DNA from: Pollutimonas bauzanensis
GTDB lineage: Bacteria; Pseudomonadota; Gammaproteobacteria; Burkholderiales; Burkholderiaceae_B
Length of the DNA stretch: 64,000 nt
Reading direction: 5' to 3'
Assembly (NCBI RefSeq): GCF_900129885.1
Contig: NZ_FQXE01000016.1
Location: forward strand, 1 to 64,000
Shown: piece by piece, positions 32,278 to 42,438 of the stretch
How positions within the stretch are numbered: the first letter of the stretch is position 1
How the letters are laid out: each line of letters starts with the position of its first letter
The notes under the pieces: model-generated
Databases searched by the model: none
Seen by the model: the letters and a program-made list of their open reading frames with translations, nothing else
Told to the model about the DNA's origin: nothing
Position numbers and translations under genes: made by a program

Positions 32278-35200
32278 ATCGACATCGTAAGGCTGTGCCT
32301 GCCTTCGCCCAGAAGCAGGCGCACCGCGCCCTGGGCGCATTCGATGCGCACGCCGTCGAGCGCGGCCCGCGTGTCGGCGTAGCCGCGATCGGGCGAATTC
32401 TCGACCCGTATGTCGTATTGAGCCAGGCCGATTTTCACCGTGGCGTCGAAGCCCGGCCAGGCATCGGGAATGCAGGGTTCCAGCACCAGATAGGCCCCCT
32501 CGCGGCGTATGCCCAGTATGCCCTCGACGCCGGCGCGATACATCCACGCCGCCGAGCCGGTATACCAGGTCCATCCGCCGCGGCCGACATGCGGCGCGAC
32601 CGAATACACGTCGGCGGCGACGACATAAGGTTCGACCTTGTAGCGATCGGCTTCTTGCGGCGTGCGCGCATGGTTGATGGGATTGAGCAGCGCGAACAGC
32701 CCGGCCGCCTTGTCGCCCTGGCCCAGCCTGGCGTAGGCCAGGACCGCCCACATGGCGGCGTGGCTATACTGTCCGCCGTTCTCGCGCAGGCCCGGCGGGT
32801 AGCCCTTGATGTAGCCGGGATCCTGCGGCGTCTGGTCGAATGGCGGCGTGAACAGCAAGGCCAGGCCGTCTTCGCGGCGCAACAGATGCCGCTCCAGGGA
32901 CGCCATCGCCGTCGCGGCGCGCGCCGGATCGGCGGCGCCCGACAGGACCGCCCAGGACTGCGCTATGGAATCGATGCGGCATTCCTGGCTGTCCTTCGAA
33001 CCCAGCCAACTGCCGTTGTCGAAGGTCGCCCGGCGATACCATTGCCCGTCCCAGGCCTCGCGTTCCAGCGCCTCTTTCAGCAAGACCGCATGGGCGCGCC
33101 AGCGCTGCGCGCGGCCCGCGTCGCGCTCCTGCGCCAGCGGCGCAAACAAGTCTATGGTGTTCCACAGGAGCCAGCCCAGCCATACGCTTTCGCCCCGGCC
33201 GCCCTCGCCCACGCGGTTCATGCCGTCGTTCCAGTCGCCGGTGCCCATCAGCGGCAGGCCAAGCTCGCCCGTCAGCGCAAGGCATTGATCGAGGCCGCGG
33301 GCGCAGTGCTCGAACAACGACCCGGATTCATCGGCGGCCATGGGCGGGAAGAAGGCGTCGTGCTCGCCAGGGCGCAGCGGCGGTCCTTCCAGGAACGGCA
33401 CGATCTCGTCCAGGACGGTGGCGTCGCCGGTGCTGGCGATATACGTGGCGGCGGCATAAGCCAGCCAGACACGGTCGTCGGAAATACGGGTGCGCACGCC
33501 CTGCCCCGAATGCGGCAGCCACCAATGCTGCACGTCGCCTTCCACGAACTGGCGCCCGGCGGCGCGCAGCAGATGCTCGCGCGTGGCGCCCGGCATGGCG
33601 AACGTGAGCGCCATGCCATCCTGCAGCTGGTCGCGAAAGCCATAGGCCCCGCTGGCCTGGTAGAAGGCCGACCGGGCCCAGATGCGGCAAGCCAGCGTCT
33701 GGTAAAGCAGCCAGCCATTGAGCATGATGTCCATGGACCGGTCGGGCGTCTTGACCTGGACCGCGCCCAGCACGCTGTCCCAATGCTCCGTCACTTCCTC
33801 GAGCACCGCGTCGAGATCGGCCTGGCGATAATGGCTGATCAAGGCCCTGGCCTCCTCGGCCGACTCGCCTTGCCCGAGGAACCAGGCCACTTCCACTGTC
33901 TGGCCCGGCTCCAGGTCCACCATGCCCTGCAAGGCCGCGCATGGGTCCAGCCCGGCGCCTATCGCCCCCGACAAAGGCCTGCCTTCGACCAGAGCCAGAG
34001 GCGCGGCAAGCGCCCCGTTGCGTCCGATGAATTCAGTGCGATCGGCCGTCCAGGCGGTTTGCCGGCCGCCAAGGTCGGCGAAAGCCACCCGGCCGGGGAA
34101 AGCGGTGCCCCAGGGATTCTGGGCCAGCATGGCGCCGCTGGCGTCATCCATCCTGGTCACGATGAATGGGCCGCTGGCGCCGCGCAAGGTGCCCAGCACC
34201 CATTCCGCGTAAGCGGTCACCGACAGGCGGCGCGGCTCTTGCGTGAGGTTGCGCAAGGTCAGGCGCGAAATCTTGATGGGATCGGATAAGGGCACATACT
34301 GCAGCAGCTCGAGCGCGATGTCGTTGGCCACGTGTTCATAGCGGCTATAGCCCTGCCCGTGCCTGGCAAGATACGTGCCGCTGTCGCGCATGGGCTGCGC
34401 CGTGGGGGTCCACAGCGCGCCGCTGGCCTCGTCGCGTATGTAGATCGCCTCGCCCGCCGGATCGGCCACCGGGTCGTTCGACCACGGCGTGAGCTGGTTC
34501 TCGCGGCTGTTCTGCGCCCAGGTGTAGCCGCTGCCTTCGGCAGAGGCCTGGAAGCCGAAACCCGGATTGGCTATCACGTTGAGCCAGGGCGCGGGCGTGG
34601 ACTGGCCATCGTTCAAGATGGTCACATACTCGCGCCCCTCTTTATCGAATCCGCCCAGGCCATTGAAGAACTCCAGCCCGCCGGGCATCGGCGACGGCGG
34701 CGCGCTGACAGCCGCCGCGCGGCGGCCGGCAGCTTCCCGGGGCGCGGCCGGCTGCGGCATATGGGCCAATTGCTCGGCGATGGTGCCGCGCCGGGCGAGC
34801 AGCGCAACCCGCGCCACCGATCGCAGCAAGGCCCGGGTATCGACGCTCATGAGATCCGCGCGCAAGGCATAGACCGCGCCCTGCGCCAGCTCTGCGCCGA
34901 AGCGCGGCAGCGCCTGGCTGCTGCGCACCGCCGTTTCGATGGCGATCTGCAAGTCCTGGATGTAAGAGGAGGCGCGCTCATTGATGATGACCAGATCGAC
35001 CGCCAGGCGCTTCATGCGCCAATATTCATGAGCGCGCAGCAGTTGGCGGACCTGGGCGATATCCTCGATGTCCTCGATGCGCAGCAGGACGATGGGCAGG
35101 TCGCCCGAAATGGCCTGCGGCCACAGGCCCGACTGCGGGCCCGCGCCGCGCATGATGGTTTCGGACGAGGGCCTGTAGCGCGGATCGGAGTACAGAATCG

Positions 35201-38200
35201 GCGCGGTCAGGCGCTGGAAGTCCGCCGCCTCTTCCGCGTCGATGTCCAGATGCCGCAGCTGGACCTGCGCCTGGGTCCATGCCAGGGTCTTCGCCCGTGC
35301 GAAGGCGCTGCGATCGTGATGCTTGTCTATCAGGTCCAGCAGTTCCGCCTCCGATGGCGCGACGACCGTCCAGAAGGCGATCCGCGCGACCTTGCCGGGC
35401 GCGATCAGCATGCGGTACCGCAGCGCGAAGATCGGATCCAGGACGGTGCCGACCGTATTCGAGAGCGCGCCATCGCCCGCCATGGCGCCGGCCGAGCCCA
35501 CCGAGCGCCCGCGCCCGATGAAGGCGGCGCGGTCCGACTCGTACTGCGGCTCGGCCACGACCTGGCCTTCGATGACCGCGAAATGGGCCGCCCATAGCTC
35601 GGCTTCGTCGGGCCCGCGCGTGCGCCGGGTGGCGACCAGCGCGCCGAACTCGTCGAGATGGCTGGTCTGGACGAACATCTTGGCGAATGCCGGATGGGCC
35701 CTGTCGGTAGCCGGCGTCGCCAGGACGACTTCGGCATAAGAGGTCAGCTCGATCTCGCGCGGGCGGCGCCCGCTGTTGGTCAGGGACACGCGGCGCACCT
35801 CGCCGTCGTCCTCGCCCGAAACCAGGACATCCATGGTGGTGGTCAGGGTCCCGTCGCGGCGTATGAATTCGGCGCAATCCTCGGCGAATATCACCTCCTC
35901 ATGCTCAGCGGCGCCGCCGACGGGCTGCATGCCGGCGGACCACACCTTGCCGTTCTGCGTGTCGCGCAGGAAGATGAAGGAGCCGTAGTCATCGCGGGTG
36001 GCGTCTTCGCGCCAGCGCGTCACGGCGATATCGCGCCAGCGGCTGTAGCCCGCCCCGGCGGCCGTCAGCATCACCGTGTAGCGGCCATTCGACAGCAGGT
36101 GGGTCGCGGGCGCGCCCGCGGCCGAGCCCGCAAGGCGGCGCACCGTGGCCACGCCGCTATTGGCCGCGGCGGCGGATACTTTCACCTCTTCGGCGCGCGG
36201 ATGGGCAATGATGACATCCCTGGGCACGCGCTCCTGGAGCAGCAGTTCGCAGGCCTGGATCATCGGTTCCCGGTGAAAGCGCTCGCGCATCCGGGCATCC
36301 TGCAAGGTATTGGCGATGGCGACTATCGTCATGCCCTGGTGATGGGCCATGAAGCTGCGCACGATGGCCACGCTCTTGTTGTCGGGCAGCCGCGAAGGAG
36401 TGAAATCCAGCGCCTCGTAAAAGCCGTAGCCGCCCAGCGCTCCCATTCTGGCAAGCCTGGCGTAATTCTCGCAGGCGGCGATGGGGTCGACCATGGCCGC
36501 CAGCCCGGTCGCGTAAGGCGCGATCACCCTGTTTTCGGAAAGCCCGCGCTTGAGGCCCAGGCCCGGAACGCCGAAATTAGAGTATTGATAGGTGAACTCC
36601 ATGTCGCGCGCGTTGTACGCGGACTCGGAAATGCCCCAGGGGATGTTCAGCGATTCCCCATAGTCCTGCTGGCGACGCACCACCAAACGGTTGGTCTGCT
36701 CCAGCAGGCTGCCATGGGGGGCGCGCATCACCAGCGAAGGCATGAGGTACTCGAACATGGATCCGGACCATGATATGAGCGCCGAGCCGTTGCCCAGCGG
36801 CGTGGCCGTACGGCCCAGCCGCAGCCAATGCCGCGTTGGCACGTCGCCCTTGGCTATGGCGAACAGGCTGGCCAGCCTGGCCTCCGAAGCGAGCAAGTCG
36901 TAGCAGCTCGGATCGAGGCTGTTGTCGACATGCGAATAGCCTATGGACAGCAGTTTGCGGTCGGCGTCGAGCAGGAAGGCGAAGTCCATGTCCAGCGCCA
37001 TTTCCCGCGCCGTATCGGCAAGAGCCTGCAGCCTGCCCGCCAGGGACGGGTGGTCGTCCATCGCGGGCAGCCAGTCGCGGCCATGTTGGGCCATCGCATT
37101 GCCCAGCGCCTCGATCCAGAACAGCGCATCGATGGAATCCGCGTCCTCGGTGGCGGGCAGCAGGCTGTGGACCGTCTTGGCCGCCTTTTCGGCAAGCCGC
37201 CTTAGCCCCGGCAGCCACGCCTGCGCCGTTTGCGGGCCATCGAGCTTGGCTTCGATCTCGTCGAGCAGGATATTGAGCTGCCGGCCGCGCTCGCCGCTCG
37301 CGGCGGGCAGCGCGGCAATGGCCTGGCGGGCCAGCCGCAGATTATCCAGCATGCCGGAACGCGGATCGGCCAGGAATGCGCTGTCCAGCCACTCTTCACA
37401 AGCATTGGCGAGCACGATCAGGTGGCCGGCGAGATTGCCGCTGTCGACCGACGACACGTAGGCGGGTTCGAGCGCGCGCAAGTCCTGCGTGCCGTACCAG
37501 TTGAAAAAATGCCCCTTGAACCTGACCAGTTTCTGCAAGGTCGCCACCGTCGCCTCGAGCCGCTCTACGGTCTGCAAGGTGCCGGCCCAGCCGAAATCGC
37601 GGGCGGCGACAGCCGACAGCAGATACAGCCCGATGTTGGTGGGCGACGTCCGGCGCGCCAGGGCGGGCTTGGGATCCTCCTGGAAATTATCCGGCGGCAG
37701 CATGTTGTCGTCCGGCGTGACGAAGGTTTCGAAGAAGCGCCAGGTGCGGCGCGCCGTCAGGCGCAGCGCGATGGCATCGGTTCCGGAAATTTCGCTGCGC
37801 CGCGCGACCGCCAGTGAACGGCTGGCCCACAAGGCAAGCGCCGGCGCGGCCAGCCATAGCAAGGCAAAGGGCAGCGCCAGCGGCCAGGACGACGGCGCCA
37901 GGCTGAGCACCCCGGCCACGACAGCCAGCGCAAGCAATATGCCGCCCGCCATTCCCGCGTAAAAGCCGCGAAGGTCCAGCCGTGGGCGCTTGGATGACTG
38001 AGCGGCCGTGGTCCATTCGAGAAGATGGCGGCGGGTCACGAACAGGCGCAGCAGGGTCCGGATGATCGCGTCGCCCATGCGCCACGCGTGGTCGGCCAGG
38101 AAGGCGACGGAAAGCAGGGTCTGCATGCCCGCGAGCCGCAGATCGGCGGCCAGCGAGCCCAGGTGGCTGCGAAAACGGATGCCGCTGCGGCGCGGCAGCA

Positions 38201-40904
38201 GGGAAAACAGGCTGGGCAGGAACGCCGGGATCGCCATGCAAGCCAGGATGAACAGCGTGGCCAGCGCGCTGGCGGGGGCGGGCAGCAGCCAGCTGCAGGC
38301 CAGCGCGATCAGGGTGAAGGGCGCCAGCAGCGAGCGGCGCAGGTTGTCGAGCATTTTCCCGCGTCCCACGGAAGGCAGCGCCCGGCTGCCGCGGCCGCGG
38401 GCGAACACCCAGGGCAGCAACTGCCAGTCGCCGCGCGTCCAGCGGTGCTGGCGCTTGACGGCGACATCGTAGCGCGAGGGAAATTCCTCGACGACCTCGA
38501 CATCCGAGGCCAGGCCGGCGCGCGCGAAAATGCCCTCGAACAGATCGTGGCTGAGCATGGCGTTGTCCGGCACCCGGCCCAGCAGGGCGGCTTCGAAGGC
38601 ATCTACATCGTAGATACCCTTGCCGGTATAGGAACCTTCCCCGAAGAGGTCTTGATAGATATCGGATATGGCCGCCGCGTATGGGTCCATTCCGCCGGGA
38701 CCGGAGAAGACCCGCTGGTAGATGGAACCCTCGCGCCCGACAGGCAGGGCGGGCGTGACACGCGGCTGGAGAATGGCGTAGCCATTGACCACGCGCTGCT
38801 CCGCGACATTGAATTCCGGCCGGTTGAGGGGATGGGCCATCTTGCCTATCAGGCGCAGCGCGGCATCCCTGGGCAGCCTGGTATCCGCATCCAGGGTGAT
38901 CACATAGCGCACATCGGCCGGCACCGTCACGGCGGCCTGGCCGACCGGTATGTAGGTGGTGTCGGTGGCGCCGCGCAAAAGCCGGTTCAATTCATGCAGC
39001 TTGCCTCTTTTGCGTTCCCAGCCCATCCATTTGTTTTCGCCGGCGTTGAAAACGCGGCGGCGGTGCAGCAGGAGGAAGCGGTTGCCGCCCGAGCCCGGAC
39101 CGTAGCGGCGGTTCAATTCCGCGACCGCCTCGGCGGCCGCGGCGAGCAGGGGCGCATCGCCGGGCATCACCTCCTGGTCCGCATCGAGCCCGTCCAGCAG
39201 CAGGGCGAAGGCGAGATCGCCGCCGGCGCCGCCAAGGTAGTGCACTTCGAGCCGCTCGATCTGCTCGCGCAGATCGGCTTCGCTGGTCAGCAGCGTGGGA
39301 ACGGCAACCAGCGTCCTGAACGCGTGCGGAACGCCCGCCTTCAGCTCCAGGCCCGGCAGGCTCCTGGCGCCGAAAGTCCAGGAGATCGCGCGATTGACCA
39401 GCGCCGTCGCCAGTTCGGTCGCCGGAAAGAATGCCGCCAGCGCAAACCACGCGAGCCCGCCGGCCCCCAGGCCGGCAAGCCCCAGCGCCCAGAGCGCCAG
39501 CCCGATGAGCAGTACAGTAGCGGATAGTATGGTGCCCACGTAGCCGCGTATGCCCATGCGCACATTCAGGCGGCTCAGCCGCAGCCGCAGCGGCGCCTTG
39601 AAGCCTATGGCCTGTTCCAGGCCGGGGCGGCCCTCGGCAATCAGGTGATAGCCGGGATCGCCGATGCGCTGGGCCTGCTGCGCATCGGCTGCTTGCGCCT
39701 GCCCCGCGCGGGCCGCTTCCAGCGCCCGTCCGGCGACTTCCAGCTCGGACAGGGACGAACCGCGCGCCAGCTGCTCGATGGCGCTGCGGTATAGATTGCG
39801 GGTCGGAAAGTCCATGGCGGCAAAGGCGCTGGCCTCGCGCAGCCGTTCATCGACCAGGCTCATTTTCTCGAACAGCTCGGTCCAATCGATATCGGAGATC
39901 AGCCGCATGCTGGTAATGATGTTGCGCACCGTGACATTGGAGGCGCCCTGCCGCTGCTGGGCATGCAGCACGACTTCGTCGATGGAGGTGTTTTGAAGAT
40001 TGAGGCGTTCCTCCAGCCAGCCCAGGGCCGGCGTGGTGCGGGGATCCTGGTTGCGCAGCCGCTTGGCCAGATGCGCGGCAAAGGCTTCGGACAAGGGGTC
40101 GGTCGCGCGCGTGGCGATGTCGGTTTCCAGGGCGAACTGTATGCTCTTGGAGCCGACCAGCCGGTCGCCCAGCGCCTCGGCGTCGGCGCGGGCTTTTTGC
40201 CCATAGCTGATCTGATCGGCCAGGCGGCGCAGGTTCTCGATGAGCACTATGCGCAGCGTGATCGCGACGGCCCACAGCTCGCCGATCGCCAGGGGCTGGA
40301 CGCGCTGGTAAGCGACGATGAAGCGCCGCAGGATATCGGGATCGAAGTTGCTGTCGGTATGGGCAACAAAGGCCCAGGCGATGCCGAACACCCTCGGGTA
40401 GCCGGCCAGCGGTCCCGTGGCCAGCTTCGGCAACTGGCGATAAAAGCCGGGCGGCAAGTCTTCCCTGATTTCGCGGATCTGCTCTTCGACCAGATGATAA
40501 TTGTCCAGCAGCCATTCGGCGGCGGGAACCACGCCGCGCCCGCTTTCGAGCTCGGCCGCGCTCGCCCTGTAGGCGGCGAGCAGGACCGCGGCATTGTCAT
40601 TGAGCCGCTTTTGCAGCGGCGGAACCGCCGGCGGCGCCGCCGTGACCGGCTGCGCGGCGGCCAGGCTTTCCGCGTGCTGCTCCAGCCTTTCAATGCCGAA
40701 AAGCTCTTCCCTTACGGGCGCCAGGTCGTTCCATGGCGTTGCGGGGCGGTGCCAGAAAGCGTATCGAAGAACGGCGTCCTTAAACAAAGGCCGTACCCGC
40801 AAGGCGGCGCGAAATGGCCGGGGATGCTGTTTTCCTGCTTGTGCGTATTGGATCTTTAGCCACGTGGGGCTCCTTGAATGATGCGGCGCCATGCCGACCG
40901 GCAT
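32274..40904 (-). CDS. ndvB: Cyclic beta-1,2-glucan synthase (NdvB/ChvB family)
   Basis: 2,876 residues, the size expected for NdvB. Order: N-terminal helical region; membrane helices about 430-485; a GT84 glycosyltransferase with YVITLDADTRLPRD (about residue 670, DxD) and QHRWTRGDWQLLPW; further helices; a glycoamylase-like domain with YGESLNIPWGISESAYN (about 1,418); two GH94-type domains, the last with MGTGDWNDGMNRVG (about 2,556). It polymerises and cyclises UDP-glucose into periplasmic beta-1,2-glucans involved in osmoadaptation and host interaction. The first ATG (40902-40904) is used; ATG 40890-40892 is an alternative, and neither has a good ribosome binding site. It diverges from urtA. 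Confidence 0.9.
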   Translation of the reverse strand: MPVGMAPHHSRSPTWLKIQYAQAGKQHPRPFRAALRVRPLFKDAVLRYAFWHRPATPWNDLAPVREELFGIERLEQHAESLAAAQPVTAAPPAVPPLQKRLNDNAAVLLAAYRASAAELESGRGVVPAAEWLLDNYHLVEEQIREIREDLPPGFYRQLPKLATGPLAGYPRVFGIAWAFVAHTDSNFDPDILRRFIVAYQRVQPLAIGELWAVAITLRIVLIENLRRLADQISYGQKARADAEALGDRLVGSKSIQFALETDIATRATDPLSEAFAAHLAKRLRNQDPRTTPALGWLEERLNLQNTSIDEVVLHAQQRQGASNVTVRNIITSMRLISDIDWTELFEKMSLVDERLREASAFAAMDFPTRNLYRSAIEQLARGSSLSELEVAGRALEAARAGQAQAADAQQAQRIGDPGYHLIAEGRPGLEQAIGFKAPLRLRLSRLNVRMGIRGYVGTILSATVLLIGLALWALGLAGLGAGGLAWFALAAFFPATELATALVNRAISWTFGARSLPGLELKAGVPHAFRTLVAVPTLLTSEADLREQIERLEVHYLGGAGGDLAFALLLDGLDADQEVMPGDAPLLAAAAEAVAELNRRYGPGSGGNRFLLLHRRRVFNAGENKWMGWERKRGKLHELNRLLRGATDTTYIPVGQAAVTVPADVRYVITLDADTRLPRDAALRLIGKMAHPLNRPEFNVAEQRVVNGYAILQPRVTPALPVGREGSIYQRVFSGPGGMDPYAAAISDIYQDLFGEGSYTGKGIYDVDAFEAALLGRVPDNAMLSHDLFEGIFARAGLASDVEVVEEFPSRYDVAVKRQHRWTRGDWQLLPWVFARGRGSRALPSVGRGKMLDNLRRSLLAPFTLIALACSWLLPAPASALATLFILACMAIPAFLPSLFSLLPRRSGIRFRSHLGSLAADLRLAGMQTLLSVAFLADHAWRMGDAIIRTLLRLFVTRRHLLEWTTAAQSSKRPRLDLRGFYAGMAGGILLALAVVAGVLSLAPSSWPLALPFALLWLAAPALALWASRSLAVARRSEISGTDAIALRLTARRTWRFFETFVTPDDNMLPPDNFQEDPKPALARRTSPTNIGLYLLSAVAARDFGWAGTLQTVERLEATVATLQKLVRFKGHFFNWYGTQDLRALEPAYVSSVDSGNLAGHLIVLANACEEWLDSAFLADPRSGMLDNLRLARQAIAALPAASGERGRQLNILLDEIEAKLDGPQTAQAWLPGLRRLAEKAAKTVHSLLPATEDADSIDALFWIEALGNAMAQHGRDWLPAMDDHPSLAGRLQALADTAREMALDMDFAFLLDADRKLLSIGYSHVDNSLDPSCYDLLASEARLASLFAIAKGDVPTRHWLRLGRTATPLGNGSALISWSGSMFEYLMPSLVMRAPHGSLLEQTNRLVVRRQQDYGESLNIPWGISESAYNARDMEFTYQYSNFGVPGLGLKRGLSENRVIAPYATGLAAMVDPIAACENYARLARMGALGGYGFYEALDFTPSRLPDNKSVAIVRSFMAHHQGMTIVAIANTLQDARMRERFHREPMIQACELLLQERVPRDVIIAHPRAEEVKVSAAAANSGVATVRRLAGSAAGAPATHLLSNGRYTVMLTAAGAGYSRWRDIAVTRWREDATRDDYGSFIFLRDTQNGKVWSAGMQPVGGAAEHEEVIFAEDCAEFIRRDGTLTTTMDVLVSGEDDGEVRRVSLTNSGRRPREIELTSYAEVVLATPATDRAHPAFAKMFVQTSHLDEFGALVATRRTRGPDEAELWAAHFAVIEGQVVAEPQYESDRAAFIGRGRSVGSAGAMAGDGALSNTVGTVLDPIFALRYRMLIAPGKVARIAFWTVVAPSEAELLDLIDKHHDRSAFARAKTLAWTQAQVQLRHLDIDAEEAADFQRLTAPILYSDPRYRPSSETIMRGAGPQSGLWPQAISGDLPIVLLRIEDIEDIAQVRQLLRAHEYWRMKRLAVDLVIINERASSYIQDLQIAIETAVRSSQALPRFGAELAQGAVYALRADLMSVDTRALLRSVARVALLARRGTIAEQLAHMPQPAAPREAAGRRAAAVSAPPSPMPGGLEFFNGLGGFDKEGREYVTILNDGQSTPAPWLNVIANPGFGFQASAEGSGYTWAQNSRENQLTPWSNDPVADPAGEAIYIRDEASGALWTPTAQPMRDSGTYLARHGQGYSRYEHVANDIALELLQYVPLSDPIKISRLTLRNLTQEPRRLSVTAYAEWVLGTLRGASGPFIVTRMDDASGAMLAQNPWGTAFPGRVAFADLGGRQTAWTADRTEFIGRNGALAAPLALVEGRPLSGAIGAGLDPCAALQGMVDLEPGQTVEVAWFLGQGESAEEARALISHYRQADLDAVLEEVTEHWDSVLGAVQVKTPDRSMDIMLNGWLLYQTLACRIWARSAFYQASGAYGFRDQLQDGMALTFAMPGATREHLLRAAGRQFVEGDVQHWWLPHSGQGVRTRISDDRVWLAYAAATYIASTGDATVLDEIVPFLEGPPLRPGEHDAFFPPMAADESGSLFEHCARGLDQCLALTGELGLPLMGTGDWNDGMNRVGEGGRGESVWLGWLLWNTIDLFAPLAQERDAGRAQRWRAHAVLLKEALEREAWDGQWYRRATFDNGSWLGSKDSQECRIDSIAQSWAVLSGAADPARAATAMASLERHLLRREDGLALLFTPPFDQTPQDPGYIKGYPPGLRENGGQYSHAAMWAVLAYARLGQGDKAAGLFALLNPINHARTPQEADRYKVEPYVVAADVYSVAPHVGRGGWTWYTGSAAWMYRAGVEGILGIRREGAYLVLEPCIPDAWPGFDATVKIGLAQYDIRVENSPDRGYADTRAALDGVRIECAQGAVRLLLGEGRHSLTMSI

Positions 40905-40951
40905 CTTGCAGCATACGCTCTATTGAGTAAAACAAAGTGAGCGTTAGTAAA

Positions 40952-40968
40952 TGCACCCCTTTGGCGCA
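40952..40968 (+). promoter_or_regulatory. NtrC-type binding site upstream of urtA
   Basis: TGCACCCCTTTGGCGCA is a 17-bp near-perfect palindrome matching the NtrC consensus TGCACC-N5-GGTGCA, with one mismatch. It lies about 135 bp upstream of the sigma-54 promoter, a usual enhancer distance. A weaker site (CGCACC-N5-GAAGCA) is at 40995-41011. Confidence 0.75.
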
Positions 40969-41085
40969 AGCGGGCCGCCCCGCTGCGCGCTTTACGCACC
41001 ATGCTGAAGCAGCCGGCCCCGATTGCGGGCCGGACGCGGTCCCGCGGGCGGGCAAGCCGGCAGCACGGCGGCACCGGACCGAAAG

Positions 41086-41101
41086 TTGGCACGGCTATTG
41101 C
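41086..41101 (+). promoter_or_regulatory. Sigma-54 (RpoN) promoter of the urt-ure operon
   Basis: TTGGCACGGCTATTGC fits the -24/-12 consensus TTGGCAC-N5-TTGC with GG and GC exactly ten bases apart. It is about 85 nt upstream of the urtA ATG. With the NtrC palindrome it indicates induction under nitrogen limitation. Confidence 0.85.
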
Positions 41102-41172
41102 GTATAGCCCATGGTGCTGTCCATGTAGATCGGGCCGGCCGGGCCGATATTTTCCTTTCCTCTGGAGTCATC

Positions 41173-42423
41173 ATGAAACGTAGACTGGTTCTTAAACAAC
41201 TGACCGCTGTGAGCCTATTGGCGATGTCGGGCTGGATGCCGCAGGCGCTGGCCGCCGATACGATCAAGGTCGGCATTCTTCATTCGCTTTCCGGCACGAT
41301 GGCCATCTCCGAAACCTCATTGAAAGATGTGGCCTTGATGACCATAGAGGAAATCAATGCCGGCGGCGGCGTGCTGGGCAAACAGCTGGAGCCGGTGGTC
41401 GTCGATCCGGCGTCGAACTGGCCTTTGTTCGCCGAAAAGGCGCGCCAGCTGCTGGCCCAGGACAAGGTCTCGGTGGTATTCGGCGCCTGGACATCGGTTT
41501 CGCGCAAGTCGGTATTGCCGGTATTCAAGGAGCTCAACGGCCTGCTGTTCTACCCTGTCCAGTATGAAGGCGAAGAACTCGAAAAGAACGTCTTCTACAC
41601 GGGGGCCGCTCCCAACCAGCAGGCCATACCCGCCGTCGAATACCTGATGAGCGAAGACGGCGGCGGCGCCAGGCGCTTCGTGCTGCTGGGCACCGATTAC
41701 GTCTACCCGCGCACCACCAACAAGATATTGCGCGCCTTCCTGCACTCCAAGGGCGTCAAGGACAGCGACATCGAGGAGGTCTACACGCCCTTCGGCCATG
41801 CCGACTATCAAACCATAGTCGCCAATATCAAGAAGTTCTCGACCGGCGGGAAGACCGCGGTGGTCTCGACCATCAACGGCGATTCCAACGTGCCCTTTTA
41901 CAAAGAACTGGGCAATGCGGGACTCAAGGCCACCGACGTCCCGGTCGTGGCGTTTTCGGTGGGCGAAGAGGAATTGCGCGGCGTCGACGCCAAGCCGCTG
42001 GTGGGCCACCTGGCCGCGTGGAACTACTTCCAGTCCATCAAGAACCCCGTCAACGCGGCCTTCATCGACAAATGGAAGGCTTACGCCAAAGCCAAGAACC
42101 TGCCCAACGCCGCCACGGTGGTGACCAACGACCCCATGGAAGCCACCTATATCGGCATCCATATGTGGAAACAGGCGGTCGAGCAGGCCAAGTCGACCGA
42201 CGTGGACAAAGTCATTGCCGCCATGGGCGGCCAGACCTTCACCGCTCCCGACGGCTTCACGATCCAGATGGACAAGACCAACCACCACTTGCACAAGCCG
42301 GTCTACATCGGTGAAATCAAGGGCGATGGCCAGTTCAATGTGGTGTGGAAAACCAAAGGCCCGATACGCGCCCAGCCCTGGAGCCCCTATATCGCGGGCA
42401 ACGAAAGCAAGCAAGGCCTTTGA
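41173..42423 (+). CDS. urtA: Urea ABC transporter substrate-binding protein UrtA
   Basis: 416 residues from ATG 41173-41175 with GGAG upstream. Signal peptide (QLTAVSLLAMSGWMPQALA); then DTIKVGILHSLSGTMAISETSLKDVALMTIEEINAGGGVLGKQLEPVVVDPASNW, the characteristic UrtA opening, and VFGAWTSVSRKSVLPVFKELNGLLFYPVQYEGEE. Closing region GQFNVVWKTKGPIRAQPWSPYIA. It binds urea (and possibly short amides) in the periplasm. First gene of the nitrogen-regulated operon; the stop is followed at once by the urtB start region. Confidence 0.95.
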   Translation: MKRRLVLKQLTAVSLLAMSGWMPQALAADTIKVGILHSLSGTMAISETSLKDVALMTIEEINAGGGVLGKQLEPVVVDPASNWPLFAEKARQLLAQDKVSVVFGAWTSVSRKSVLPVFKELNGLLFYPVQYEGEELEKNVFYTGAAPNQQAIPAVEYLMSEDGGGARRFVLLGTDYVYPRTTNKILRAFLHSKGVKDSDIEEVYTPFGHADYQTIVANIKKFSTGGKTAVVSTINGDSNVPFYKELGNAGLKATDVPVVAFSVGEEELRGVDAKPLVGHLAAWNYFQSIKNPVNAAFIDKWKAYAKAKNLPNAATVVTNDPMEATYIGIHMWKQAVEQAKSTDVDKVIAAMGGQTFTAPDGFTIQMDKTNHHLHKPVYIGEIKGDGQFNVVWKTKGPIRAQPWSPYIAGNESKQGL

Positions 42424-42438
42424 GTGAATGAATCCGCC

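Noticed and set aside
32295-34289. A 664-codon plus-strand open frame opposite the glucan synthase
   Set aside because: Antisense shadow of GH94-domain coding sequence with no recognisable motif.
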